This document shows, in pieces, positions 22,495 to 32,687 of a stretch of 64,000 bases of DNA (its first letter is position 1; every line of letters starts with the position of its first letter). A model generated the notes under the pieces. The model was not told the origin of the DNA. It saw only the letters and a list, made by a program, of their open reading frames with translations, and searched no databases. The position numbers and the translations under genes are program-made. Origin of the DNA: Siphonodentalium dalli (Eukaryota; Mollusca; Scaphopoda; Gadilida; Siphonodentaliidae); NCBI GenBank assembly GCA_032622095.1, contig CP136067.1, positions 131,443,990 to 131,507,989 on the forward strand, in the 5' to 3' direction.

Positions 22495-23188
22495 TTTTGT
22501 ATATTAGACATTATCACCAGAGTTGCTCCAATTAACCTGTTCAGTACCGAAACGACCCGTGGATAGAATATAACTTTGGACCGCTGTGAAAAGATGTTCA
22601 TTAGAATTGATAGATAAGCTATATGTGATCCGCACAATATATGTTCAACAAAGAGTATATGCAATCCGATCGTTACTGGTCGGTTTTCTAGCATAGTATA
22701 CTTTCATTTATATAAAGCGAACATGTGAAGAAAAAGTGGTCTGCATCCTCTTGCCCATTCCATTAACTGGTTATATATAAGACGCAGGATACTTGTTGTT
22801 CAATGTATTTTTAAAATAAGTCAAGCGCCACTTATACAGACGATATATATAGCAACTTGTGCATTGTATATCAGTATGCTTGTAGGACAATCGATCGTGT
22901 AAAACCTGCCGCATGAACAACTACATTGATTTATCGCTCACAAAGGCATTTGATTTTGTTGTTGTTGTAAGATATAGCGATCATAGGGGTATGGGAATAC
23001 CATACAATTCAGGGGTATAAACCTGTCTCCGGTAATATGGACAAATGTGGGAATGACACAGTACCTAGGTACACATTCGAAAGCGACACGTGGACAATTT
23101 GGAAGTGAACTAAATGTCAAGAAGTAGAACGGTTGGCAGCATGGTGATATTGAAATTTAGAATATAAAAACAATATGACAATTATATG

Positions 23189-25214
23189 CGTACACTGTTA
23201 GAAATATGCCGGTCGCTTTAACGGTGTCACATCGCGCAACATCGCTGGCAGCATTGGACCGTTAGACATAGTTACGGTCAGTCTGTAACATGTTCCACTG
23301 TACAAAACCGTTTAAGTAACTGGTAGACTGTAACCAGTAACTGTCAGACCGTTGTATGTGTTTACGGTTCAACACCGTTTAATTAATATCAAGACCGTAA
23401 CTAATAAAGGTCAGACTAATTGTATTTTTCACGGGTCAACACAAATGTTTTGCTTTAATTTGCTAATTTACCGTAGAATTAGCCAAGTTCCCATGGTGGC
23501 AATATGATTTCCCGGTAGGCATTACGATTCATATGTTTAGAATGGTCGGAACTAGTGTTATTCGTAACTGAAAAATACATCTTAGTTCTTCTATTACGAC
23601 CATAGTTTTGATGAAACGTAGATCCTCAATGCATAAAGTGATAGACAATACTTATGAAACTTTGCAGTTTGCAGAGGATCAAACTTGTTATCTGCCTCAT
23701 GGAATTTAATCCGGAAAAAGGCTGCGCACGCGTGATGTATTCACCTTTCACTGACTACTGTATAAATGACTGTAAATAAAAAAAACAACACTAGTAATAG
23801 CCGAAAAGCCAACCTATCAGTACTCAGTTACGAGTAATACTAATTTCGACCATTCTAAAACATATGAATCGGCATGCCATTTTAAGACATAAAAGAACAA
23901 ATCTACATGTATCACAGTTAAAACTCAAAGTTATGTACATGTAAAAGTAAAACATCTTAATGGCATACTTTTTGGTAACATGTAAGGCGTCAAATTTTAC
24001 AGCATGATGCACCCAACTGTGTATACTTGTATCGCGACACTTGGTATCCATATCAGTGAGTCAGCCAAATATAATTTGATAAGAACATCCAACCAACAGT
24101 GGACTCCTGGCCATAAATACATGTAACTGGGGTATAACATGGCGAATGACGAAATGTCTAAAATCCACACGTTTCAATGAAAATTGATGAATCGGACTGT
24201 TTAATTATAATAGTTGTACTTCTAAGTTGGAATTGTAGATATATGATCATCCGTCACTGCGCTGAGTCAGTACATTGTTTACGGTGTTGTTGTTGTTGTT
24301 GCTGTTGTTGACATTGAAGCTCTTGTGAATTACTCTGGTGCGTACAGTATATCCTCTCATGTAAATGTACCTGTAAGTATTTTTGAAACAATCAGAACAC
24401 TGTCTACTGGATTGAACAGGTCAAGTTAAAAACAACACTTTCGCCATTCTAATAGCTGCTACGTTGTTGTTGCTGTTGATATTATTGTCACTATTGGTTG
24501 ACATCGAAGCTCGTGTTAATTGTACCCGTATCCTCTTGTATCAGTAAATGTGCCAGTGTTTTGACAGTCACAGCACTGTCAATTTCAACATCAACACTGA
24601 GTCGAAAGAAGTCAGGTCACAGCCGACCTCTTCTCGAAGACCTCGAATACGGCCCAGTTGTCACAATTTAGTGGAAAATATCAATGATTAAGTCGGTTTT
24701 CGCAGAATTGAAACTTGTCCGGTTCACAAAGGGGCCGAAGTCAGACCGTCTTAAAATTAGTCCACAACTGTATAGGTAACACCCCCCCCAAACAATAGTT
24801 TGTACAGCGCCTGTGATGAAATAGGCAAAATGACAAAAGAAAATTCGTGAGTGCTGAAGATTTCGGACTTGAGAATAACGTAATCACGGACGCAAGATAA
24901 GACGGACCTGCATTACACATAATGAATATACCGGATCAATGTATTGAATACAAACAATTAATAATACATGTTAAATATCAGCAGAGTAAGATTCATGCAG
25001 TTACACTGTATGGAGTCATTGCCTTATATAATTTGGTCGCCGATAAATATACTATTGAATTTTGACGGCATGAACATTGAATCACGATAATATTTAACTT
25101 AGACCATTTCCATGGGCACATAAAACAACGGTGATTCACCGTACAACAAATTAAACGGTATGGGACCGTCGGATTACGACACCGTCAAATCGACAGTATT
25201 TTCTAAGAGTGTAG
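23189..25214. mobile_element. ~2-kb TIR element
   Basis: TACACTGTTAGAAATATGCC at the left pairs with the inverted right end, which reads TACACTCTTAGAAAATACTG. Inside, the left end carries repeated ACGGT/ACCGT words (23219-23390) and the right end a similar set (25125-25190), forming subterminal repeats. The interior holds (GTT)n-like tracts at 24285-24310 and no transposase-like frame. I infer a non-autonomous DNA transposon. No target duplication could be fixed. Confidence 0.65.
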
Positions 25215-25603
25215 ATGTCTCAGGTGTTTCTTCGAGTTCGTGGCGGACACATACTATTATACTGAAGATTCTTGTCTGACCGAATATGTTCGCAGTGCAC
25301 TTGTGAGCCGTATGTGTTGTATAGCATGGTTAAATTGTTTTTTACGGGATGTTTATTTTACGTGGCAGATAATCGGCTCCGAGATTCTCTAATTTCTTGT
25401 ATCGTTATGGCTGCAGAGTGAGGGCATTTGCTTGCTTCCGTTTACATAATCTGCTCGTTTCCAATTGAGAGTTTATTTTATGGAGTCAAGTAACCACAGA
25501 GTATATGGCATGGAGATCTACTCATTAAACATTTTAACAACGCTTTGTACTGCTGGAGCACACAGACGGGAACACGCAACATACTGCATCGTAGGCATAC
25601 AGC

Positions 25604-25776
25604 TTTAACACTTTCTATACTAAAGCACCAGTGATGAGTTGTTATGCCACAGGAAATGTTCAGATAATAATTTTAACCATGTCTACACTAATGCACCATT
25701 GATGAGTTGTTATCCCATAGAAAATGTTCAGATAATAAGTTTAACCCTTTCTATACTAAAGCACAATGGTTAGTGC
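25604..25776 (+). repeat. Family D heads, 68-bp tandem triplet
   Basis: TTTAAC(A/C)C(T/A)(T/G)TCTA(T/C)AC starts at 25604, 25672 and 25740, a 68-bp period. Each is followed by TGATGAGTTGTTAT(G/C)CCA and AAATGTTCAGATAATAA. Three copies of the TTAACCC-type 5' end of family D lie head to tail. Repeated end-directed insertion or slippage could explain it. Confidence 0.8.
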
Positions 25777-25854
25777 AGTATACACTTGTGTGCTCTATAT
25801 ATGAACGATGCAAACAAGATGGTAATCATAATGACTGTATGACTTCAGGATACA

Positions 25855-25960
25855 GGGGACTGTCCCCCTTTTACTAGCAAATTCATTTATTTGTTGCATA
25901 TTATGCTGTTGAGTATAAAAGGAGATGGTCCCATAAATGGCCGGATTTAGTGCACAGTTC
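25855..25960 (+). repeat. Family E repeat, copy 1
   Basis: The string GAGTATAAAAGGAGATGGTC, then CATAAATGGCCGGATTTAGT, recurs twice around 28680-28890, once inverted. TATAAAAGG is a good TATA-box match, but no transcript is evident. It directly abuts family F copy 3. Confidence 0.65.
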
Positions 25961-25968
25961 ATATTTAA

Positions 25969-26329
25969 AGACATATTATGGACTTATTTCATTCAATAAA
26001 ACCAATCAGTTAGTAACCAACTACTATCCTCATTGGAAGAATGTAGCAATGAAATAAGATCGTCGAAAATTCCAACCACATTGACTATATCATTTCACAG
26101 AACACAACAGCTGAACTGCACACAAATGTAAATATTTACTACATTATTCGGGACGTATTATTGGGCATAAACATTACGGTAATGATTGTGCCAATAATAG
26201 TCACTGTTGGTAATTCGTTTACTACAATGATGCTGACAATTTGGATATCAAATTTATGAAAATAACTTATTTTGGCATGATTATTTGTTATTTCATTTGG
26301 AACATCTCAGCGTAGTGTTTCACATCACT
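25969..26329 (-). mobile_element. Family F TTAA-flanked element, copy 3 (inverted)
   Basis: TTAA lies at 25965-25968 and 26330-26333. The element reads in reverse: AGACATATTATGGAC at its left, GTGTTTCACATCACT at its right. It is more diverged internally than copies 1 and 2. Confidence 0.65.
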
Positions 26330-26439
26330 TTAATAACGGTAAGACTTATTGATACAATTGGTTCAGCGTGGACTACTAAAGAGCGTTCTTTGTTGGTACT
26401 ATTCCTGATAATATATGTATAAAGAGCGCTTATTTCATT

Positions 26440-26968
26440 ATATTATATCTCACGTGACTTTCTCGCATTCTGATTGGCTGCACACTGCTATATATTTTAC
26501 GATAGTACCCCAGTAGGATTCGTACATGCCTACTATTCTTTTTCTATTTATAGTAACAAACTCATTTCGCGAAATCCCCGCTGACGATACGGCCAATCTT
26601 AAACTATACCGTGTATGATACTTATTGTAATATAGGCATATCATTAGATTTATTGGTGAATAGTAATGATCTTATAAATGTCCAATCATAGCTAGCCAAT
26701 GTATTTAATAGTTTGTCCGTTTGATTGGCAAGCGGCCAGTCCTAATTTTGTACTGCCAGCGGAACCGATTTCCAAAATTCACGGTAAATAAAAATGTGAC
26801 AAAATCAGACACAGATATTGTGCGAGAATTGGCACCAATGGTCGATATAATATAATAAATAATGAATGTCTTGTCGTTGACTATGCCAAAATAGTGGTCC
26901 ACGAGGAGGAATAGTACACTCGCCTGCGGCTCGTCGACTATTCCTCCTCGAGGACTACTATTATGGCA
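26440..26968. repeat. Tandem duplication, copy 1, ending in a palindrome
   Basis: ATTATATCTCACGTGACTTT, TCGCATTCTGATTGGCTGCA, GGCAAGCGGCCAGTCCTAAT and GATATAATATAATAAATAAT are all repeated in the next block. The end (26880-26968) is an inverted repeat, CCAAAATAGTGGTCCACGAG with its mirror ending near 26968. A GCCTGCGGCTCGTCGAC spacer separates the arms. Open frames here are not conserved in copy 2. Confidence 0.85.
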
Positions 26969-27710
26969 TATTATATCTCACGCGACTTTCTCGCATTCTG
27001 ATTGGCTGCACACTGCTATACTATTTTACGATAGTACCCCAGTAGGATTCCTACATGCCTACTATTCTTTTTCTATTTATAGTAACAAACTCATTTCGCG
27101 AAATCGGGCTGCCGCCTGAAGATACGGCCAATCCTAAACTATACCATATGTGATATTTGTTGCAATATCGGTATATCATTAGATTTATTGATGAATTACA
27201 ATGATCTTACAAATGTCCGATGATATCAAGCCAATGTATTTCATAGTTTGTCCGTTTAGTTGGCAAGCGGCTAGTCCTAATTTTGCAATGCCAGTGGACG
27301 TTATTTATAATTTCCTTTTCCGGTTAAACGAAGTTAAACAAGTTGACTTCTAAAATTTCGCCAAAATGTCCTTGATAATGACGTATTTATAGAAATGAAT
27401 CATGAAGAAATGATGTTAGATGTAACTAATAACATAGTTGTGCTCCCCTGCCATCGTCATAATATTGCCGTAAATTGTAAAATCTGAGACAGATTTCCAA
27501 AATTCAAGGTAAATAAAATGTGACAAAATCAGACTCAGAAATTGTGTGAGAATTGGCACAAATGTTCGATATAATATAATAAATAATGAATGTCTTGTCG
27601 TTGACTATGCCAAAATAGTGGTCCTCGAGGAGGAATAGTCGACGAGTCGCAGGCGAGTGGACTATTCCTCCTCGAGGACCACTATTTTGGCATAGTCAAC
27701 TCCAAGCCAT
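26969..27710. repeat. Tandem duplication, copy 2, ending in a ~100-bp palindrome
   Basis: This repeats copy 1 with ~190 extra bases at about 27300-27490. The terminal palindrome at 27601-27705 has ~42-bp arms that look perfect: GTTGACTATGCCAAAATAGT GGTCCTCGAGGAGGAATAGTC and its mirror, around a spacer of about 19 bp (GACGAGTCGCAGGCGAGTG). A small tandem repeat, AGTCAACTCCAAGCCA, follows twice (27695 and 27729). Confidence 0.88.
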
Positions 27711-28190
27711 TCATTATCTATATAATAGTCAACTCCAAGCCAGGGTTTCAACTAACTTGGTTCAGCTCATCTCGTTTTATATAGGCCACTTGCCGAGAAT
27801 AAGACACTGACCCAAAAAGCAATCGAATGTGCATATGTAATAAGCGATATACAATGCATGATACAAGCTGTCAATTCTATATAATTTTCTTGTCGTGACA
27901 GTTCAACATATCGTACGATTACACGTGTTGGGGCCATCGTATATCATTGTCCCTATACGGCAAACAATTAGCGCTCTTGGCAAGCCCTATCCGATGCCGA
28001 TCATGGTCGTCAAAATAAATCACTGAGATAACACAGCGGGTAACCTGTACTCTTATGAGGTCAAGGATTTGCACGAGACATATCTTGTACGTATTCCGCA
28101 TAGTACAATACTTATTTGTAGATGCCACGACCGTGCCTTGCGAGCACCTAATGCGCATACGTTTGACCATTAATAAATGGACAATCCGTA
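27711..28190. other. Unassigned stretch
   Basis: No supported gene. The 83-residue minus-strand frame at 27919-28170 has no motif I recognise. Confidence 0.25.
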
Positions 28191-28194
28191 CCTA

Positions 28195-28335
28195 AATTGT
28201 CATTAATTAACGGTCAATCTTGCAACTCGTGGCACGTGAGCTTGGGATTGACCACTAAATCACGACATATATAGATAATCCTGCATGCCTGAAGGGTAAT
28301 AACTCTATAAATAATGTACTTTACTAAATAACGGC
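28195..28335 (-). repeat. Family H remnant
   Basis: CTCGTGGCACGTGAGCTTGG GATTG and GAAGGGTAATAACTCTATAAATAATGTACTT match the sequence that flanks the 32/35-bp satellite (32480-32510, and inverted at 32595-32620). No satellite units remain here. Confidence 0.5.
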
Positions 28336-28669
28336 GATTTGTATGATAAATTGCAACACCACAATAGATCAACTCTGGTGAAATATAAGTCAAATTCTTC
28401 TATTAGGTGGGTGGACTTGGGGAGGCTTGGGTTGACCATATATGAATGGCCTTTCGGGGTTCCGATTGTTCATTTATAAATGGCCAATCCTTAAATAATT
28501 GTCTGCTTGCGAGGGTAAGGTTGTCTCATACAATGTTGTATATCTGATCGAAATTCGCCTAGGGTGTATTTTCCAGGTATTTAGAGATCATATCTTGGTA
28601 TATAACACCATTATGATTAAATTTAGTTAATTACAGTCACTGAGTGGTATAAGAGATATAAAACCCCCA

Positions 28670-28890
28670 TCTTAAAAGGGGATTGCAACCCTAAATCCGG
28701 CCATTTATGGGACTATCTCCTTTTATTCTGACTGGAGTCATAAATGAATTTTCATTATAATTACCATGTTGTTTGCATCGTTCGTAGAACACATTAGTGT
28801 ATCTTGCACTAATCCATGACTAAAATTAATTCATGTGTTGCATATATTCTGTTGAGTATAAAAGGAGATGGTCTCATAATTGGCCGAATT
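28670..28890. repeat. Family E, two inverted copies forming a foldback
   Basis: CTAAATCCGGCCATTTATGG then ATCTCCTTTTAT at the left is the inverse of AGTATAAAAGGAGATGGTCT then ATAATTGGCCGAATTTAG at the right. The ~120-bp spacer resembles 25790-25890 (AACGATGCAAACAAGATGGT inverted). Thus the pair is two E copies facing each other. Confidence 0.7.
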
Positions 28891-30140
28891 TAGTGTTGAG
28901 TACCACTTTAACCCTACAATAGTATTGTTGTATCACACAAACGTCACTTGTGGAACCTCGGACACAATGATCAACTGGCCGATTGAATGGAAGATTACCA
29001 GGTCTGGGTGAGCCACCAATCGATCTATAATAGCCCGATCTTTTAAAATAGACCGATCGGTCTTTCACAACCAGCATGCATCTGAGATCAGGGGAGTCAC
29101 TTTAAATTGTGATATAATTATCTGTCAACCAATACTTTGAATAAAAAGTAATTCTGATTTCTTTTGAAAACTAATGAAATACACGGAATAATTATTTACT
29201 GAGAATATGCAATACAAACATGTACACATCTTCAAACAAACACAATTTCAATATTCATGGAATTAAGAGTTCCCTCTCTTACAACAGTGAGCACTGTGCC
29301 AGGACGACTATTCTAGACAGATCGGTGGTTCACCCTGACCTGATTACTGAACACGTTGTGATTAATCCTCTTGAATTGTACACAGCAACTGTCCCAATGC
29401 GATAAATTACCCATGCATCGCCGGAATCAGCTACCATAATCATCGTCGTCATTGTTTGCGAAACGAATTTAGTTTAAACATATTTATTTTTCTAATTGTA
29501 TAACACATGGTATATGACACATACCATTTTATACAGCCAATGGAATTGGAAGAAAAGTTGTGTTTCACTTATGGGTATCCCATCTCCCGTTTGTTATTAA
29601 TGTGAACAATAAATAAAGAGTAATGGCAAAGTAACATGACTACCAAAAGCAAGTTGAAGATATAAAAATATCACCGGTCATCCGCTACCCGAGTCAATCA
29701 TGGGTTTGTATTAGTATTTGTCGAAACTTCTATTTGTTGAAGTCGTTTGCTGGCTTGTATGCAAGAGCTATAGTCTCGAGCGAGAATCTTGTTTTGTCTC
29801 ATGTGTGAATGGCTGTACAGCTGAGAACATGACCTCGTTCTCGCAATCAATTAGAGCAGGATCTACAAAAATCGAATGTTTTATTGAATAAATATTATAA
29901 GGAAGTTATTTATTTAATAGGCGAATTCTTGGGATAGTTTGTAGGCGATAATCAAAGAAATGAATTTGTTGGCCCAATATACGTGAACTGTGTGGATATG
30001 AATAGCTAAAGGTACTCATTAATCATTCGGTCAGTTGCGAAACCTCCCCACTGTTGAGAACATACATTGGAGCAATATATGTCGTCATGCCGGGCATAAA
30101 TCTAACATTGCGATACAGTTGTACAAGGACGGTACATGTG
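28891..30140. other. Unassigned AT-rich stretch
   Basis: I see no gene, named repeat or long inverted repeat. Short frames at 28874-29077 (minus) and 29220-29405 (plus) lack motifs. Confidence 0.25.
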
Positions 30141-30235
30141 CTCGCTTTAATTGCGCATGCGTTTTGGTACATGTGCTCCATCTGAATTGCACGGGTCGAA
30201 CACTTCGATTGCGCGTGCGTTTTGGGCTCTTTCAA
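30140..30235. promoter_or_regulatory. Tandem NRF1-like sites
   Basis: AATTGCGCATGCGTTTTGG (about 30149) and GATTGCGCGTGCGTTTTGGG (about 30208) form a direct repeat ~58 bp apart, with ACATGTGCTC also duplicated. TGCGCATGCG matches the vertebrate NRF1 consensus, which is conserved across animals. Whether it is active, and for which gene, cannot be told. It lies inside overlapping short frames that are not convincing. Confidence 0.25.
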
Positions 30236-30941
30236 CAGACCATCCCGGATTTGACGCCACAATGTCCGATATTTGGCTTAACTGAATTCAACTATATCGA
30301 ATAAATAATGGATAACGGATGTTACAAAGGTCTTGTAACCATGGCGACCGCCGTAGCTAGGTACACGTAACGCATAAAGGGAAGCTCGCTGGCTGACATA
30401 TTAGCTGGAATAACGTCTGAGCAAAAGAAATCATTTGATTTATCATATGCCGAGCTGATCGTATCGTGTGCGCTCAGCAGATAATGTAGATTTATTCCAT
30501 AGAAATCATGACACACGAAGAGAGATTAATGGGTTGGTTGTACGCGATTAATGCCACGACGACGGCACAACTGAAGCAAGAAAAACTTTCCATGATACGA
30601 CGTCTATCCAGATCATAAGTCGTACATGCATACTATTACCGCGAACCCTAACCATCGGTCAAAATACGCTCCATTTCATTGTGTACAAATGTATTTCTTG
30701 CTTCGCAATAACAGCCATTTGATATTATCTTTTAGTTCTGACATGATGTATTTGCGATGAGTGGGGAGATATCAGATATTCGTTGTGACATTTCGTATAC
30801 GCAGATACATTATGTAGACCTTCCCGTCGCAGCCTGGAGAAGTGATCCCACATTGTCCTGTCCTGTAATTTTCTGCATTAATATATTAGAGAGAGGAGAG
30901 GATCGAAAACAACATGTATTGGCCACACGGGCCCAGCAAAC

Positions 30942-30942
<1 letters not shown>

Positions 30943-30973
<31 letters not shown>
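30943..30973. repeat. Poly-T tract, about 31 bases
   Basis: An uninterrupted T run lies 26 bp before family F copy 2. It could be the poly(A) tail of a minus-strand retroposon, but no body could be identified to its left. Confidence 0.9.
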
Positions 30974-30975
<2 letters not shown>

Positions 30976-31003
30976 GTCGGTGGCGTTTTAGAAGACTAGT
31001 TAA

Positions 31004-31370
31004 AGTTATGTGAAACACTCCGGTATGGTGATCAAATAGTAATGGAGAATAATCTTGCTGAAAGTAGTTATTTTTACAAATATGATATCCGAATTGACTA
31101 CACACACAGTCATTCTTATATATTAATTCAATGCAGTGACTCTCGATGACGAAATCTATTTCGTTAGTTTGTCGCCAATAGATGCGTCCCGAATCGAGAA
31201 GTAAATATTTACAAATGAGCGTAGTTCTGACGATGTTTCTATGGAGCGGTACGGTTGATGTGCTTCATATTTTCTGCCATGTTAGTAGAATGCTACACCC
31301 CTCCTGTTTGCATAGCACCTGCATACTAACTTATCAGGTTCACGCACACGAACAAGTACATAATATGTCT
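31004..31370 (+). mobile_element. Family F TTAA-flanked element, copy 2
   Basis: TTAA lies at 31000-31003 and 31371-31374. The ends are AGTTATGTGAAACACTCCGG and ACATAATATGTCT. It aligns along its length with copy 1. The 66-residue frame inside is not open in copy 1. Confidence 0.75.
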
Positions 31371-31374
31371 TTAA

Positions 31375-31865
31375 GGGTTTAATTGCATAATATAGCATTT
31401 TACCCCCATATATATAATGAAGAATAAAGAAGTCTCAAATAATCCAGCCCAGTGAAAATAAATGTTGGTATGCAGGGTAGTCCACTCAAACAGAGGTCAA
31501 TCAACTGGAATTATGCCACAGTTTTTCACATTTGCCCCTTAATGTTCATAGAGTTTGTGCAGCGATCGTGATTTGTGTGACGCGATACTAAAACGTGACT
31601 GCGAATGCTAATATGTTGTTAAATATTGTCAGTTTGATATTTGGAACATTCCCTATTCTCAACCAATGGCTTGAACAAGAGCAAATTTATGCTGTAAACA
31701 TAACATAATATTGCACAGCAATGCGATTCTTTTGTGCGTTGCTAAGGGTCAACAACGATCGAAATTATAGATTAGAAATATATGTTCAATTTATTATACA
31801 CAATTGAATATTGAATTGAGCAGAGGATTTTACAATATAGAGTGTGGGTATATAATTCATTTGGT
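31375..31865. other. Unassigned stretch
   Basis: No gene or repeat recognised. Confidence 0.25.
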
Positions 31866-32117
31866 TGCGAAAACCCTGTGCCAATGCATTCTCTTATATA
31901 TGCGAGTCGACCATAGGTCGCCTCGCATATATAAGAGAATTCATTGGCCTAATAAAATTTTACATGATTTTTTATAATTGTTAAAAAATGTAAGAATAAA
32001 TTATAAAAAATGATAAAAATAATTTTTAATGAATGTAAAAAACAAAAAAAATATGTAAGAAAATACAATGGCACAGGGTCTTTAATGTTGAGCCAGCGCA
32101 GCTTCCGCCATGAAGGG
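31866..32117. mobile_element. Hairpin MITE type C, one palindrome lost (C3)
   Basis: The left palindrome is intact at 31881-31947. The right one is missing, with the core joined directly to CAATGGCACAGGG. The right type C end (inverted CCCTTCATGGCGGAAGC) is followed by TTAA (32118-32121). The outermost left end is truncated near 31866 (GTTGCGAAAACCCTG kept). Confidence 0.75.
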
Positions 32118-32269
32118 TTAATTCTGGCGCTTTCAGCAGCACATTATGGCTAGAAACAAAAAATCGTTAAATACAATTAAATTTGGGTCGGCAGTCGCAA
32201 TAGCAAAATACTTGCGATAAATGAAAAATACACACTTCAGTGCAAAGCAATCATCTGAAGCATTCTTTA

Positions 32270-32515
32270 GTCGGAGTCATGCAGCCAATACCCATACGAT
32301 TGGATAACGAAATAACGGAGATGTTTGAAGAAGTTCTTTTAAATAACCCATTGAGGTGTTTTAAAGTAACAGCTTGGTATCTGTGATGTGTATCTGCAGC
32401 CAATACCTACACGATTGGATAGCGAAAGATACATAATCGGGGTTCACGATTAGATAGCGATTGGTATTAAATCCCAATAACACGTGGCACACGAGGTTAG
32501 GATTGAGGCTAGGAT
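32270..32515 (-). repeat. Family H, inverted copy with two satellite units
   Basis: CACGATTGGATAGCGAAAGA and TTCACGATTAGATAGCGATT are two satellite-type units in reverse orientation. GGTATTAAATCCCAATAACA then CACGTGGCACACGAGGTTAG GATTG follows. A second partial start (GCAGCCAATACCCATACGAT) sits at 32281. It faces the large array head to head. Confidence 0.65.
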
Positions 32516-32687
32516 TATTGACAAAATAACGGAGATGTTGATCAATTGTTGTGTTGTAAATTCTTTAATAAAAATCTCAGTTATTTTCGTCGAAGTACAT
32601 TATATATAGAGTTATCACCCTTCCGATTAAAAAAGGATATTAATTTCGAAATGTAATCCTAACCTCGGGTGTCAATTGTTATTCCGT

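Noticed and set aside
25915..25923. TATAAAAGG as a real promoter
   Set aside because: It is part of dispersed family E and occurs three times with no coding downstream.
30757..31105. Frames ending in poly-Phe or containing poly-Lys
   Set aside because: They read through the 31-base poly-T tract.
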